Origin: Streptomyces indicus
GTDB taxonomy: Bacteria > Actinomycetota > Actinomycetes > Streptomycetales > Streptomycetaceae
Reading direction: 5' to 3'
DNA: 62,152 nucleotides
Assembly: GCF_900100315.1 (NCBI RefSeq)
Contig: NZ_FNFF01000025.1
Coordinates: 1-62,152, forward strand
Part shown: positions 46,184-54,528 of the stretch, one piece after another
Position numbering within the stretch: the stretch's first letter is position 1
How the letters are laid out: the number at the start of each line of letters is the position of its first letter
The notes under the pieces: model-generated
The model's database searches: none
The model's input: only the letters and a program-made list of their open reading frames with translations
What the model was told of the DNA's origin: nothing
Made by a program: the position numbers and the translations under genes

Positions 46184-46594
46184 TCAGGTGCGGGTCTGGA
46201 ACGTCCACCAGCCGTCGTATCCGGCCGGGACCGCGGGGTAGTTGGCAAGCATCGGCCGCAGGATCGCGAGGTGGCGTTCCTGTTCGGCAAGCGTGACGTT
46301 GCCCCAGTAGGAGTCGCCGTCCCAGCGGCCGTAGGTGTCGCCGCCGTAGCGGCCGTCCTTGTGGGCGGCGAGGAAGGCCGCGCCATCGGCGGGTTCTGGG
46401 TACTGGTTGTCCCAGAGATGGCCGATGCAGGCGACGGTCACGCCCCTGCGGCGGCGGAACCAGACGGCGTCGATGAAGCCACCGAAGTAGTACGGGTTGC
46501 GGCCCTGCGGGGTGTCGGTGCGGCTGCCTCGGAGGCTGGCCAGGTCTACGGCGTAGGGCTTGCGACTGATGAGGAATCTGTCTTCCCGGATCAT
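46184..46594 (-). CDS. Hypothetical protein
   Basis: 136 residues from ATG 46594, overlapping the upstream stop. FLISRKPYAVDLASLRGSRT, GGFIDAVWFRRRRGVTVACI, WDGDSYWGNVTLAEQERHL. Rich in Tyr/Trp and Gly, probably a single folded domain. No family recognised. Confidence 0.55.
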   Translation of the reverse strand: MIREDRFLISRKPYAVDLASLRGSRTDTPQGRNPYYFGGFIDAVWFRRRRGVTVACIGHLWDNQYPEPADGAAFLAAHKDGRYGGDTYGRWDGDSYWGNVTLAEQERHLAILRPMLANYPAVPAGYDGWWTFQTRT

Positions 46595-48246
46595 CGGCCC
46601 TCCTCGGTCTGCTGCGCCTCGTTGTCGGTTGTCGCGGCCTGCCGCTTGGCGCTCAGTTCGGCGCCTCGCGTGTGCAGCACTTCGCGGTACTCGGGATCGG
46701 CGTCCGCAAGTTCCGCCAGCGATGGAGGCGAAACCCCAAGCGCCTCGTCGACGGTGCGGCTCGACTTCCATGCGCAGCTGCTCAGGTGCCAGCCGGGTCC
46801 CATGCCGTCATGCCCGCAGTCGCAGCCGGGGGTGTCGACACCGGACGACGCGATGTTGTGCTCGGCCTCCGGCGACAGCTGCTGCTGCTCGTCGGGCTCG
46901 ACGGTGTACGTGGTGGTCTCGCGGACGATGCGGCGCTGTACGGGGGTGCCGTCGTCGCGCCACCTGGGTGCGTGGCCCTGCGCGAGGGCGAGGCGGGCCC
47001 GTGCGGCGGGCAGGTCGGGCAGGGAGCTTCCGGGTGCCCATGCCTCGGCCGTGGGGTCGTACAGCTCTACACGCCACTTCTGCTCGGTGGCGTGCGCCTC
47101 GTCGTCGCCGTCGGTGATGCGCTGTATGGCGGCCCGCATGTCGTCGGCCCACTGTGCGGGGGTGTGCAAGGGGACGTTGTCGCTGCGGCATGCGGTGGCG
47201 GCGAGGTGGCCGGGCTCGCCGCGCCAGCACCACCAGCCGACGTGCACGAGGGCCTCGGCCGGCTTGGTCTGCTGCGCTTCGCGTGCGGGGCAGTCGGCCT
47301 CGTGGGTCATGTTGATCCACGGCTCGGCGATGAACTGGCACGTGCAGCGCGCCTCTGTCTGCTGCGCCTCGTCGGCCAGGCGGCGGAGCTCGTCGGCGTC
47401 TGCCCCTCGGAGGTTGTCCGGTCGGACGGCTCCGCGATGGACTTTGGACGCGAGGGTGGTGATCGCGTCGGCTACGGCCAGGTTCTGCCGCCCGCCTGTT
47501 CCGCGGTACTCGCCAGCCTTCTTCGTGAGCCAGGCCACGACCTCGGCGAGCACGGCGGCCCGGTCGGCGGGCGCGGGGAGGATCGCGAGGACGGCGTCTG
47601 CGTGCTCGCCGTACTCGTCGGGCTCGGTGGGGTCCCATTCGAAGCCGGACGCTGCGCAGATCGCCTTCCGGATGCGGTCGCGGAGGCCCGGGTCGGCGGG
47701 CGCTGGCGGCGCGGCGGGCTGCTCGTCGTCGAGCACGGCGAGGACATCGGCGGCCGGCACGGCAACCGGGTAGCCCTCCGGCAACGCGCCTGTCTGGCCA
47801 GCGAGGTAGTTGCGCACCCGCTCGATTGCGTCGTGCAGCTCGGCGTTCTTCTTGTGGAGGAACACGCCATCCAGTTCGGACCGCAGACGCTTTGCCTCCT
47901 CGTCGAGGGCGTCGGCGCGCTCGCGCAACGCGATCCCGTCCCGGCGCAGTCGGTCGGCTTCGTTGGTGAGTGAGTCCCACTCGGCGCGGGTCGGGGGCTG
48001 GTCGGCGGGCTCGCGTTCCAGGACGGTGGATGCGGCGTCCGGCTGCGGGCACTCGCGCATGGAGCACGTCACGTACCCACCGTCACCGAGGAACAGGCTG
48101 CTGTGGCCGCAGGCGGGGCAGCGGCCGGCGACGTGCGGCAGACCGGCGGCGAGCGGGGCCGCGGAAGGGGGCGGCCCGATGCGTGCCGGTTGGCTGCTGG
48201 GTAGGGCGGGACTCGTGCCGAGGATGGGGCGGGGCGTCTGGTCCAT
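46591..48246 (-). CDS. Large Ala/Glu-rich phage protein with zinc motif
   Basis: 551 residues from ATG 48246, ribosome site AGGAGA. N-terminal zinc ribbon GRCPACGHSSLFLGDGGYVT with CSMRECPQPDAA, then coiled coil (EADRLRRDGIALRERADALD), a domain with IRKAICAASGFEWDP, Cys-containing segments ARCTCQFIAEPWINMTHEAD, and a C-terminal DCGHDGMGPGWHLSSC. Three variants of AREAQQTKPAE-type linker recur. This mosaic type is found in Streptomyces phages; function unknown. Confidence 0.6.
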   Translation of the reverse strand: MDQTPRPILGTSPALPSSQPARIGPPPSAAPLAAGLPHVAGRCPACGHSSLFLGDGGYVTCSMRECPQPDAASTVLEREPADQPPTRAEWDSLTNEADRLRRDGIALRERADALDEEAKRLRSELDGVFLHKKNAELHDAIERVRNYLAGQTGALPEGYPVAVPAADVLAVLDDEQPAAPPAPADPGLRDRIRKAICAASGFEWDPTEPDEYGEHADAVLAILPAPADRAAVLAEVVAWLTKKAGEYRGTGGRQNLAVADAITTLASKVHRGAVRPDNLRGADADELRRLADEAQQTEARCTCQFIAEPWINMTHEADCPAREAQQTKPAEALVHVGWWCWRGEPGHLAATACRSDNVPLHTPAQWADDMRAAIQRITDGDDEAHATEQKWRVELYDPTAEAWAPGSSLPDLPAARARLALAQGHAPRWRDDGTPVQRRIVRETTTYTVEPDEQQQLSPEAEHNIASSGVDTPGCDCGHDGMGPGWHLSSCAWKSSRTVDEALGVSPPSLAELADADPEYREVLHTRGAELSAKRQAATTDNEAQQTEEGR

Positions 48247-48282
48247 GGTCTTCTCCTGGGTGCTGTGGTGGACTTGGGACAG

Positions 48283-48309
48283 CAGCGCCCGGCCTTCATC
48301 CGGGCGCTG
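48283..48309. terminator. 10-bp hairpin between early genes
   Basis: CAGCGCCCGG (48283-48292) pairs with CCGGGCGCTG (48300-48309). No U-tract. It lies in the 74-base gap between 48321-48689 and 46591-48246 and may tune their relative expression. Confidence 0.4.
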
Positions 48310-48320
48310 CGCTGCTGCGG

Positions 48321-48689
48321 TCACGGGGCGGCAGGTGTGTGCGGCACTGCTCCGGACAGCACGTCGGCGAGCCGGTGTACGTCTCCGTCTGGGGCGCGCC
48401 ACATCTCGTCACCTCGGCGGTCGCGTCCGGCCTTCTGCCAGCCGAGGATCAGCAGTTCGGCCTTCTGGCGGGCGCGCGTCAGCACGGAGCCGAGGGTCAG
48501 GCTCAGTTCGTAGTCCTGGCGCGGGAATCCCCGGCCGTCGTCGCCGTGGAGGAACCAGCCGTAGCCGGAGCGGCCGTTGTCGTCCGGGCGGGTGCCGTGC
48601 TGCCACAGGTGGTAGATCTCGCCGTCGTGGCGGGTGGAGTAGACGGTCTGGCTGTTGCTGGTCCAGGTGAGGTGTGAATGCCAGGTCAC
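48321..48689 (-). CDS. Hypothetical protein
   Basis: 122 residues from GTG 48689, chosen because AAGGAG lies seven bases upstream (GTG 48719 would add ten). HSHLTWTSNSQTVYSTRHDG, YGWFLHGDDGRGFPRQDYEL and ARQKAELLILGWQKAGRDRR. Mixed alpha/beta; no family recognised. A ~157-base non-coding gap precedes it. Confidence 0.55.
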   Translation of the reverse strand: MTWHSHLTWTSNSQTVYSTRHDGEIYHLWQHGTRPDDNGRSGYGWFLHGDDGRGFPRQDYELSLTLGSVLTRARQKAELLILGWQKAGRDRRGDEMWRAPDGDVHRLADVLSGAVPHTPAAP

Positions 48690-48846
48690 TGGTGGCTCCT
48701 TCGGGGTGGGTTGGGTCACGTCAAGATCCGGAAGTCCTGTACGGGCCTCAGGCGGCCTCGCGCGGCGTTAAACGCGGCTCGGAGCCCGCAGACGGGTTCG
48801 GGAGCGCCTGAGAGGCGCTGGACGCCCGCCGCGGGGCATGTGTGCC

Positions 48847-49287
48847 TCACGCCGCGCTCTCGGTCTGCTCGGCGCCCAGTAGGCCCATGCCGTAGCCGAT
48901 CGCCACCGCATGCGTCCGGTCCACCGCGCCCAACTGCCGCAGCAGCACCGCCACACGGGACTTCACTCCGTTCAGCGACAGGCACACACGGGCCGCGATC
49001 TCCACGTCCGACAGGCCTGCGTCGAGGAGCAGCAGCACGTCGCGCAGCGGCTGCGCTAGCAACACCGGCTGGCACACCGGAGGCTTGATGAGGCCGGCAC
49101 GCAGGCAGTGGGCGACGAGCAGCACTTGCCGGTGTGGCAGTCCGAGAAGGCGGCAGGCGCGGCGGATGCGCATGTTCACGCGCGCCGGGTTGACGTCGAG
49201 GAGCCGTGCACTGTCCTTGCGGTCCACGCCGGCAGCGCAGTGTCTGATGATCCGCAGGTCCAAGTCGGTCAGATCCGGATGGGGCAT
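48847..49287 (-). CDS. Protein with two LuxR/GerE-like HTH regions
   Basis: 146 residues from ATG 49287, AGGAG upstream. LTDLDLRIIRHCAAGVDRKD, ARLLDVNPARVNMRIRRACR forms one HTH; DVLLLLDAGLSDVEIAARVC, LSLNGVKSRVAVLLRQLGAV forms a second. Two GerE-like modules without a sensor domain suggest a phage transcription regulator. Second such protein in this operon (see 45271-45588). Confidence 0.7.
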   Translation of the reverse strand: MPHPDLTDLDLRIIRHCAAGVDRKDSARLLDVNPARVNMRIRRACRLLGLPHRQVLLVAHCLRAGLIKPPVCQPVLLAQPLRDVLLLLDAGLSDVEIAARVCLSLNGVKSRVAVLLRQLGAVDRTHAVAIGYGMGLLGAEQTESAA

Positions 49288-49306
49288 GGGGGACTCCTGT
49301 CGGGGT

Positions 49307-49537
49307 TCAACGTGCGCCGGGTGGCTGGCAGGTCGGGCAGTTCTTCGGCGGGGTGGGGCCCGTTGCGGCGGTGCCGCATGGCCAGGCACCGGGGCGGGCG
49401 ATGTGGTACGCGGGTTCGGTGTCCTGCTCGGCAGCCGGCTCGGGCTTGAGGGTCTTGCCGGCTAGCTGGGTGAACAGGGCCACGAGCGAGCCCTCTTGCC
49501 GGATGGCGGCCAGGTCGTCGGCGCCGAACCCGGTCAC
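49307..49537 (-). CDS. Small phage hypothetical next to dnaB
   Basis: 76 residues from GTG 49537, overlapping the dnaB stop by four bases. TGFGADDLAAIRQEGSLVAL, FTQLAGKTLKPEPAAEQD, then CPTCQPPG at the end. The opening is a pattern I associate with Streptomyces prophages beside replication genes. Function unknown. Confidence 0.6.
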   Translation of the reverse strand: MTGFGADDLAAIRQEGSLVALFTQLAGKTLKPEPAAEQDTEPAYHIARPGAWPCGTAATGPTPPKNCPTCQPPGAR

Positions 49538-50868
49538 GTGAGGGCCATGTCGACGAAGCGGCTGTAGTGAAGCTGCGCCGCGACGGTGATCTTCGAGGTG
49601 GGGCCGGCGCGGTGCTTGGCGACGATCAGGTCCACTTCACCGGCGCGCGGTGATTCCTTGTCGTAGGCATCCTCGCGGTGGACGAGGATGACGACGTCGG
49701 CGTCCTGCTCGAGGGATCCGGACTCGCGGAGGTCGGCGAGCATGGGCACCTTGTCGGTGCGCAGCTCGGGCCCGCGGTTGAGCTGGCAGAGGACAACGAC
49801 GGGCACGTCGAGTTCCTTGGCCATGAGCTTCATGCCGCGGCTCATCTCGGAGACCTCGACTTGCCGGTTCTCGGCGCGCTTCTTGCCGGGGCTGTCGAGC
49901 AACTGCAGGTAGTCGATGACGACGAGGCCGAGGCCGGTCTTCTGCTTGATCTGCCGGCTGCGGGCCCTGATCTGGGTGACGGTCCTGTTGGGGGTGGCGT
50001 CGATGGTGAGGGGTGCGGTGGTGAGCCGTTCCATCTGATTAGCGAACGCGGCCCAGTCGTGGTCGGTCATGTTGCCGCCGCGGATCTTGTGGAGGCCGAT
50101 CCGGGCTTCGGCGGAGATGATGCGGTGCTGGACTTCACGCCTGGACATTTCGAGGCTGAAGAACGCGGCGGGGATCTTGTCTCGGAGGGATGAGGCGCGC
50201 AGGAAGTCGACGCCGAGCGTGGACTTTCCGAGGCCGGGCCGCCCCGCAATGATGATCATCTGTCCGCCGTGGAGGCCGTGCAGGAGTGCGTCGAGGTCGA
50301 CGAAGCCGGTGGAGACTCCGATCGCGCGGCCCTCGGACTGCAGCTTCTCCAGCTCGGCGACTACGTCGGGGAGGTCTTCGCCGAGAAGCGCGGAGTCGGC
50401 GTCTTCCTGCACGCGCAGGACGTTCGCGAGCTCGACCTGGGCGGCGTCCGTGGCGTGCTGGGCTTCCCCTTCCCCGGTGTAGCCGAGCTCGGTGATGCGC
50501 CGACCTGCTTCGACGAGGCGGCGACGGGTGGCGCAGTCGCGGACGATCTCCGCGTAGTACTCGGCGTTCGCCGCGGTCGGTACGGCGCGGACCAGCTCGG
50601 ACAGGTAGCCGGCGCCGCCGACCTTGCTGAGGAGGCCGAGTTCACGCAGATGGTTGGCGACGGTGACCTGGTCGGCGGGTTCGTTGCGGCTGTAGAGGTC
50701 GACGATGGCGCGGAAGATCGTCTCGTGGGCCGGTCGGTAGAAGTCCTCGGCGGTGGTCACTTCGACGACTTCGCCGACGGCGCGCTTCGACAGGAGCATC
50801 CCGCCGAGCACGCACTGTTCGGCAGCGGTGTCCTGCGGGGGGACGCGCTCGAGGGTCTGGTCTTCCAT
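49534..50868 (-). CDS. dnaB: Replicative DNA helicase
   Basis: 444 residues. N-terminal domain QDTAAEQCVLGGMLLSKRAV; RecA-like motor with FVDLDALLHGLHGGQMIIIA, Walker A GRPGLGKST (~205), AAFFSLEMSRREVQHRI, Walker B LGLVVIDYLQLLDSPGKKR, and VPVVVLCQLNRGPELR with ADLRESGSLEQDADVVIL. A complete DnaB; it unwinds DNA ahead of the host replisome. No loader gene (DnaC-like) was seen nearby; the upstream initiator may recruit it. Confidence 0.95.
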   Translation of the reverse strand: MEDQTLERVPPQDTAAEQCVLGGMLLSKRAVGEVVEVTTAEDFYRPAHETIFRAIVDLYSRNEPADQVTVANHLRELGLLSKVGGAGYLSELVRAVPTAANAEYYAEIVRDCATRRRLVEAGRRITELGYTGEGEAQHATDAAQVELANVLRVQEDADSALLGEDLPDVVAELEKLQSEGRAIGVSTGFVDLDALLHGLHGGQMIIIAGRPGLGKSTLGVDFLRASSLRDKIPAAFFSLEMSRREVQHRIISAEARIGLHKIRGGNMTDHDWAAFANQMERLTTAPLTIDATPNRTVTQIRARSRQIKQKTGLGLVVIDYLQLLDSPGKKRAENRQVEVSEMSRGMKLMAKELDVPVVVLCQLNRGPELRTDKVPMLADLRESGSLEQDADVVILVHREDAYDKESPRAGEVDLIVAKHRAGPTSKITVAAQLHYSRFVDMALT

Positions 50869-50887
50869 GTGCTGGTCTCCGTTCGGG

Positions 50888-51808
50888 TCAGGCGGCGTGG
50901 CTGGTCTGGGTGGGGTGGCACTTGGGGCAGGGGCGGGCGTTGCCGTGGTCGTCGTAGATCTGGCGGAGGGCGCCTTCGCGGCGGGCTGCGGGAGCTCCGT
51001 CGGCGCATGTGCCGCACCAGGGCGGCAGCTGCCGGATCGGGGTGGGCTTGGGCCTGCCGATTCGCTTGGGGAGATCGCCGATGCGGATCCGGAGGATCTG
51101 GCTGTGGTTGCGGATGCCTTCGGGCTTCTCGGTGAGCTTGGTGACGAGTTCGTCGTCGAGGGCCCAGCCCTGGCGGTCGGTCATCTCGGCGAGATCGGCG
51201 GCCATGGCGGAGGCGGTGCGTGGGCCGACGGTCCAGGGGGTGGGGAGGTTCTCGAGGAACTGGATGGCGTCGGCCAGGTGGCGATCTTGCTGCGGCTGCG
51301 TGTCGGTGGGGTCCTCGGGCGGGCCGGAGGGCTCGGGACGGGCTGAGGGGTGAGGGGGGGTAGAGGGGTGAGGGGTAGGGGGAGGTCCTGACCTCGCCTG
51401 CGGAGGTTGTGACCTCCCCTTAGGGGAGGTCCTGACCTCGCCTGGCGAGGTTGTGACCTCCCCTTCGGACCTAGGGGAGGTGGAAGCCTCCCCTTCAAGT
51501 TGGGGGAACCGATACCGGCACTGCTTGCCCGGCACCGCGTACAACGGCCGGCCGTCCTTGCCGACCGTGATCGGTATCCGGACCTCCAACCCACGCTTCG
51601 CCAGCCGCTGCAGAGCCGACTTCAAACTCCCCCGACCCGTCAGCCCGGTCCGCTCCGCGAGCACCGCAGCGTTGAACCCCGGCCACGTCTCCGCCCGCAG
51701 ATCGTCATCCCGCGTGTTCTCTCCGATCGCGACGAGCACCATCCGCTCTGCCGGAGTCAGTTCGGCAGGCGCATACAGGAGCACGTCCATGACGCGCTTG
51801 ATCCCCAT
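50888..51808 (-). CDS. Replication initiator, winged HTH (lambda O-like organisation)
   Basis: 306 residues from ATG 51808, GGAGGTG upstream. N-terminal winged helix: MDVLLYAPAELTPAERMVLV, AAVLAERTGLTGRGSLKSAL, QRLAKRGLEVRIPITVG; a Pro/Ser-rich linker ~110-180 with GEV-TSP-type repeats encoded by DNA direct and inverted repeats (51378-51493); C-terminal helices and a CGTCADGAPAARREG/CPKCHPTQ zinc site. As in lambda O, the initiator gene precedes the helicase and its middle may contain the origin. Confidence 0.75.
   Translation of the reverse strand: MGIKRVMDVLLYAPAELTPAERMVLVAIGENTRDDDLRAETWPGFNAAVLAERTGLTGRGSLKSALQRLAKRGLEVRIPITVGKDGRPLYAVPGKQCRYRFPQLEGEASTSPRSEGEVTTSPGEVRTSPKGRSQPPQARSGPPPTPHPSTPPHPSARPEPSGPPEDPTDTQPQQDRHLADAIQFLENLPTPWTVGPRTASAMAADLAEMTDRQGWALDDELVTKLTEKPEGIRNHSQILRIRIGDLPKRIGRPKPTPIRQLPPWCGTCADGAPAARREGALRQIYDDHGNARPCPKCHPTQTSHAA
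51378..51493. repeat. Tandem palindromic repeats inside the initiator gene, candidate origin
   Basis: Two ~44-base units have outer arms GGGGAGGTC and GACCTCCCC (51379-51387/51411-51419 and 51423-51431/51455-51463), with inner ACCTCGCC...GGCGAGGT arms in the second; a third shorter one is GGGGAGG/CCTCCCC at 51474-51480/51487-51493. GAGGTC or GACCTC recurs throughout. Iterons within an O-type initiator gene are the classical phage origin. Confidence 0.6.
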
Positions 51809-51935
51809 CACTGCACCTCCGAGCTCGGAGCGGCATGCAAGGTCACGGCGGGCTTCTCTCTGGCAGTGCGAACAGGGCGGTGCGGGTGGCGGTGGCGGGC
51901 GCGCTACGGGCCGGCGCGCGGGCGGTGGGGGCCGG

Positions 51936-52886
51936 TCATGCGGCGGCCTGGAGCTGCTGCTCGCTGAACGCCCCAGCTGCCGCGAGGACGGCATCGCCGA
52001 GCGGTGGGGGCACGGCGTTGCCGACGATGAGGTGCTGCTGGCCGGCGCCTCCGTGGAACGTGAGGCCGGGCCGGAAGCCCTAGAGCGCAGCGCATTCGGC
52101 GATCGTCGGCCTCAGGTGCGCGACACCAGTCCGGTCCCGCCACAAGGGCGTCCCGATGTGCCGGTTCATGGCCTGCCGGGTGCCGTTGCCGAACGGCTCG
52201 GCGCCTCCGGTGGCGGTGCCTCCGCCGGTAACCGTGGGTGCGGGCCGCTGGGTGTAGCCCCAGCCGATCGCGTCGGCCATAGACACGTGGCCCGGCTTGC
52301 CGAGCACTCCGTGCGTGGGTGCCGGGAGAGCCACCTCCTGCAGCCGGGACGCGAGGAAAACGGCGCGCGGCCGGCTCTGCGGCAGCCCGTAGTCGGCGGC
52401 GTTGATGACGCCGGAGGCGGTGCTGTAGCCCCAGCGCGCCAAGACTCCGGCGTACTGCTGCCAGACGACGAGGACGGACGGCACCTGCTCCATGCACACC
52501 CACCCGGGCATGAGGTCGTAAATCCAGCGCATGGGTTCGGCGGTGAGGATCGACCGCTCGTCGAGGCAGACGGCTCCGATGGCGGCCCGGGTGTCCTTGC
52601 CGCGGGCGAGGTCTTCGATCGCCTGGTGCACCCGGGGCAAGTCCCGCAGGCCCAGCTTCTTCCCGGACTTGCCGAAGCCGGGGCACGGCGGCGACCAGAT
52701 GCCGCCGGTGGTGCGGCCCTTGAACATCCAGGTCGGGTAGCGGGTGACGTCGCACTGGATAGTGGCGTGGCTGGCCAGGCGGCGAGTCATGCAGGCGGCC
52801 CCGTCGAGCTCCAGGCCGATGTCACGGACACCGCGGGCGGCGAGCGCCTCCGTCCAGCCGATGCCGGCGAAGCCGTGGACGATCAT
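51936..52886 (-). pseudogene. C5 cytosine DNA methyltransferase interrupted by an amber codon
   Basis: ATG 52886. Intact part to 52083 (268 residues): GFAGIGWTEALAARGVRDIG (SAM motif I), GIWSPPCPGFGKSGKK (motif IV with catalytic Cys), CMEQVPSV (motif VI, ENV-like), VINAADYGLPQSRPRAVFLA (motif VIII). TAG at 52082-52080 follows TIAECAAL, exactly where family members have Gln in ALQGF. The frame continues for 47 codons with GFRPGLTFHGGAGQQHLIVG and NAVPPPLGDAVL (motif X) to TGA 51936. Inactivated gene, or read-through product. Confidence 0.8.
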
Positions 52887-53731
52887 GCCGCCACCTCCAG
52901 CTTCCTGGCGGCGCTGCGCGCCCGCACGACGGTCCGCTTGTGGACGCCGAGCTTCGCCGCGATCTCGTCGGCACTCAGGCCCTCATTGGTGAGCTGGACG
53001 ACGCGGGCCGGATCGACGACCCTCCGCTCCTGCCCCGGCCGCTTGCGCCCGCGCGCCGTATCCGGCTTGGCATTCGGATCGTCGATGTCGTCCCAGGCGA
53101 GAGGCCCGTGCCAGCCTTCGCGGGCGGCGAGGTTGCGGGCCATCGTGATGGAGCGCTCGGGTACGCCGTGGTCTCGCGGGTCGCGGGTCTGGACGACGCG
53201 ATAGCCCTGGGCGATGCGGCGCGCCGTAGAGGCGAGGACGCGATCGGCACGGATCAGGTCGGTCAGCCTCCGCGGGTGGAAGCCGAGCTGTGGGCCGAGC
53301 GCGGTGAGCGGCCAGCCCATGCTGACGAGCGCTTGCAGGCGGCGGCGGGTGGCCAGGCCGTCAATGACCGTGTGCGCCTTGGTAGGTGCCGGAGTCAGCG
53401 GGATAGCCAGGATGCGCTCGGACACCTCTGGCCTGATCCGCTCGGCCCGCTTGTTGACGCCGTCGTAGAGAATGCGGGCGAGCGTGGCGGCTGAGACATG
53501 GGCGGCCCGCTGGATCGCGGGAAGGCTGTGCCCGAGCTGCTGCAACTGCAGGACGTGCTTCCGGGCGGGTTCGGCGTCGATGAGCGGCTGCCAGATGCCG
53601 TAGCCGACGAGGCGGTAGCGGCGACGGTCATAGGCGCGCCCGCGCTCGCGGCACTCGGGGCGCTTGCACTTGTAGTTCTTGACGCAGTCGAGGCTGTTGT
53701 GGTGCGGGGCTTCGCGGACGGCGGTGGTCAT
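52883..53731 (-). CDS. Phage DNA-binding protein with multiple HTH motifs
   Basis: 282 residues, overlapping neighbours by four bases. N-terminal zinc knuckle CVKNYKCKRPECRERGRAYD, then repeated HTH segments: HSLPAIQRAAHVSAATLARI, LGPQLGFHPRRLTDLIRADR and GLSADEIAAKLGVHKRTVVR. The arrangement is common in actinophages. It may regulate or help replication/recombination. Confidence 0.75.
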   Translation of the reverse strand: MTTAVREAPHHNSLDCVKNYKCKRPECRERGRAYDRRRYRLVGYGIWQPLIDAEPARKHVLQLQQLGHSLPAIQRAAHVSAATLARILYDGVNKRAERIRPEVSERILAIPLTPAPTKAHTVIDGLATRRRLQALVSMGWPLTALGPQLGFHPRRLTDLIRADRVLASTARRIAQGYRVVQTRDPRDHGVPERSITMARNLAAREGWHGPLAWDDIDDPNAKPDTARGRKRPGQERRVVDPARVVQLTNEGLSADEIAAKLGVHKRTVVRARSAARKLEVAA

Positions 53732-54006
53732 CGTCGGGCCTCCTCTCGGGCGGGCAGGTGCCAGGCGCGGCGGATGGTCCAGTAGTCGTCGATGGCCTGG
53801 CTGCTGGTGGGCCGAGGCGGCTCGGGCTGGCAGGCCATCTGCGCTTTGTCGAAGCTGTGGCGGATGCGGTACGCGGCGCGACCGATGAGGTGGCCGGTCC
53901 AGTAGCCGGCGGCGACGATGAGTGCGCCCGCGGCTGCGGTGAGGACGGCGGCGCTGAGGATGTAGACCCAGACGAGGGCATCGAGCGCGGTGAGGAGGTC
54001 GTCCAT
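53728..54006 (-). CDS. Small membrane protein
   Basis: 92 residues from ATG 54006. One long or two short membrane helices (LTALDALVWVYILSAAVLTA, AAGALIVAAGYWTGHLIG) followed by a basic soluble tail with DDYWTIRRAWHLPAREEARR. Coupled to the next gene by overlap. Possibly superinfection exclusion or replication anchoring; unknown. Confidence 0.6.
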   Translation of the reverse strand: MDDLLTALDALVWVYILSAAVLTAAAGALIVAAGYWTGHLIGRAAYRIRHSFDKAQMACQPEPPRPTSSQAIDDYWTIRRAWHLPAREEARR

Positions 54007-54092
54007 TACGTCCGCCTCCCGAGCGCCCAGCCGATCGCTGCCATGGCGGCGCCGGCCAGAATCAGGGCGGGCATGATCAGGGCGAGGTTCAT
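54006..54092 (-). CDS. 28-residue single-helix membrane peptide
   Basis: ATG 54092 to TAA 54008-54006. MPALILAGAAMAAIGWALGR is one hydrophobic helix. Its start overlaps the stop of 54089-54466 (ATGA) and its stop overlaps the next ATG (TAATG), so translation is well supported despite the size. Function unknown. Confidence 0.55.
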   Translation of the reverse strand: MNLALIMPALILAGAAMAAIGWALGRRT

Positions 54093-54466
54093 GCGGCCCT
54101 CCGCTGCTGGTCGGCGCGGGCCGCGCGACGCTTGGCGGCGATGGCCAGGCCTTTGGGTGTGAGGACCCACACCGCGATGCGGTGGCCGTGGGTGTTGGCC
54201 TGCGTGGACGGGACCATGAGTCCGGTGTGGGCGATGACCCCCGCGGTCCGGAGGCTGTTGATCACCGCTCCGAGGAGTCCCGGGCCGAGGTCCGGGAGCA
54301 GGTCGCGGATGTCGTTGCAGCTCCAGTCGATACGGCTTTCGCCGAAGTGGAGGACGGCCTGCTCGACGAGGAACCGGTCCCACTCGGAGTGCTTCGAGAT
54401 GTCGTCGAGGAGGGCGTCCTTCTCGGTGGACGCGAGACGCTCGGCGACAGACAACTTGCGTGTCAT
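54089..54466 (-). CDS. Winged-helix-like protein
   Basis: 125 residues from ATG 54466. WDRFLVEQAVLHFGESRIDW, CNDIRDLLPDLGPGLLGAVI, NSLRTAGVIAHTGLMVPS and HRIAVWVLTPKGLAIAAKRR form a winged helix with a beta wing. Similar to phage proteins near RecT with unclear role; DNA binding likely. Confidence 0.65.
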   Translation of the reverse strand: MTRKLSVAERLASTEKDALLDDISKHSEWDRFLVEQAVLHFGESRIDWSCNDIRDLLPDLGPGLLGAVINSLRTAGVIAHTGLMVPSTQANTHGHRIAVWVLTPKGLAIAAKRRAARADQQRRAA

Positions 54467-54528
54467 GTGATGTCCTTGGATCGTGAGCCGCCCCGCATTG
54501 CCCGCGGGGCGGCTCGAGCGTGTGCGGG

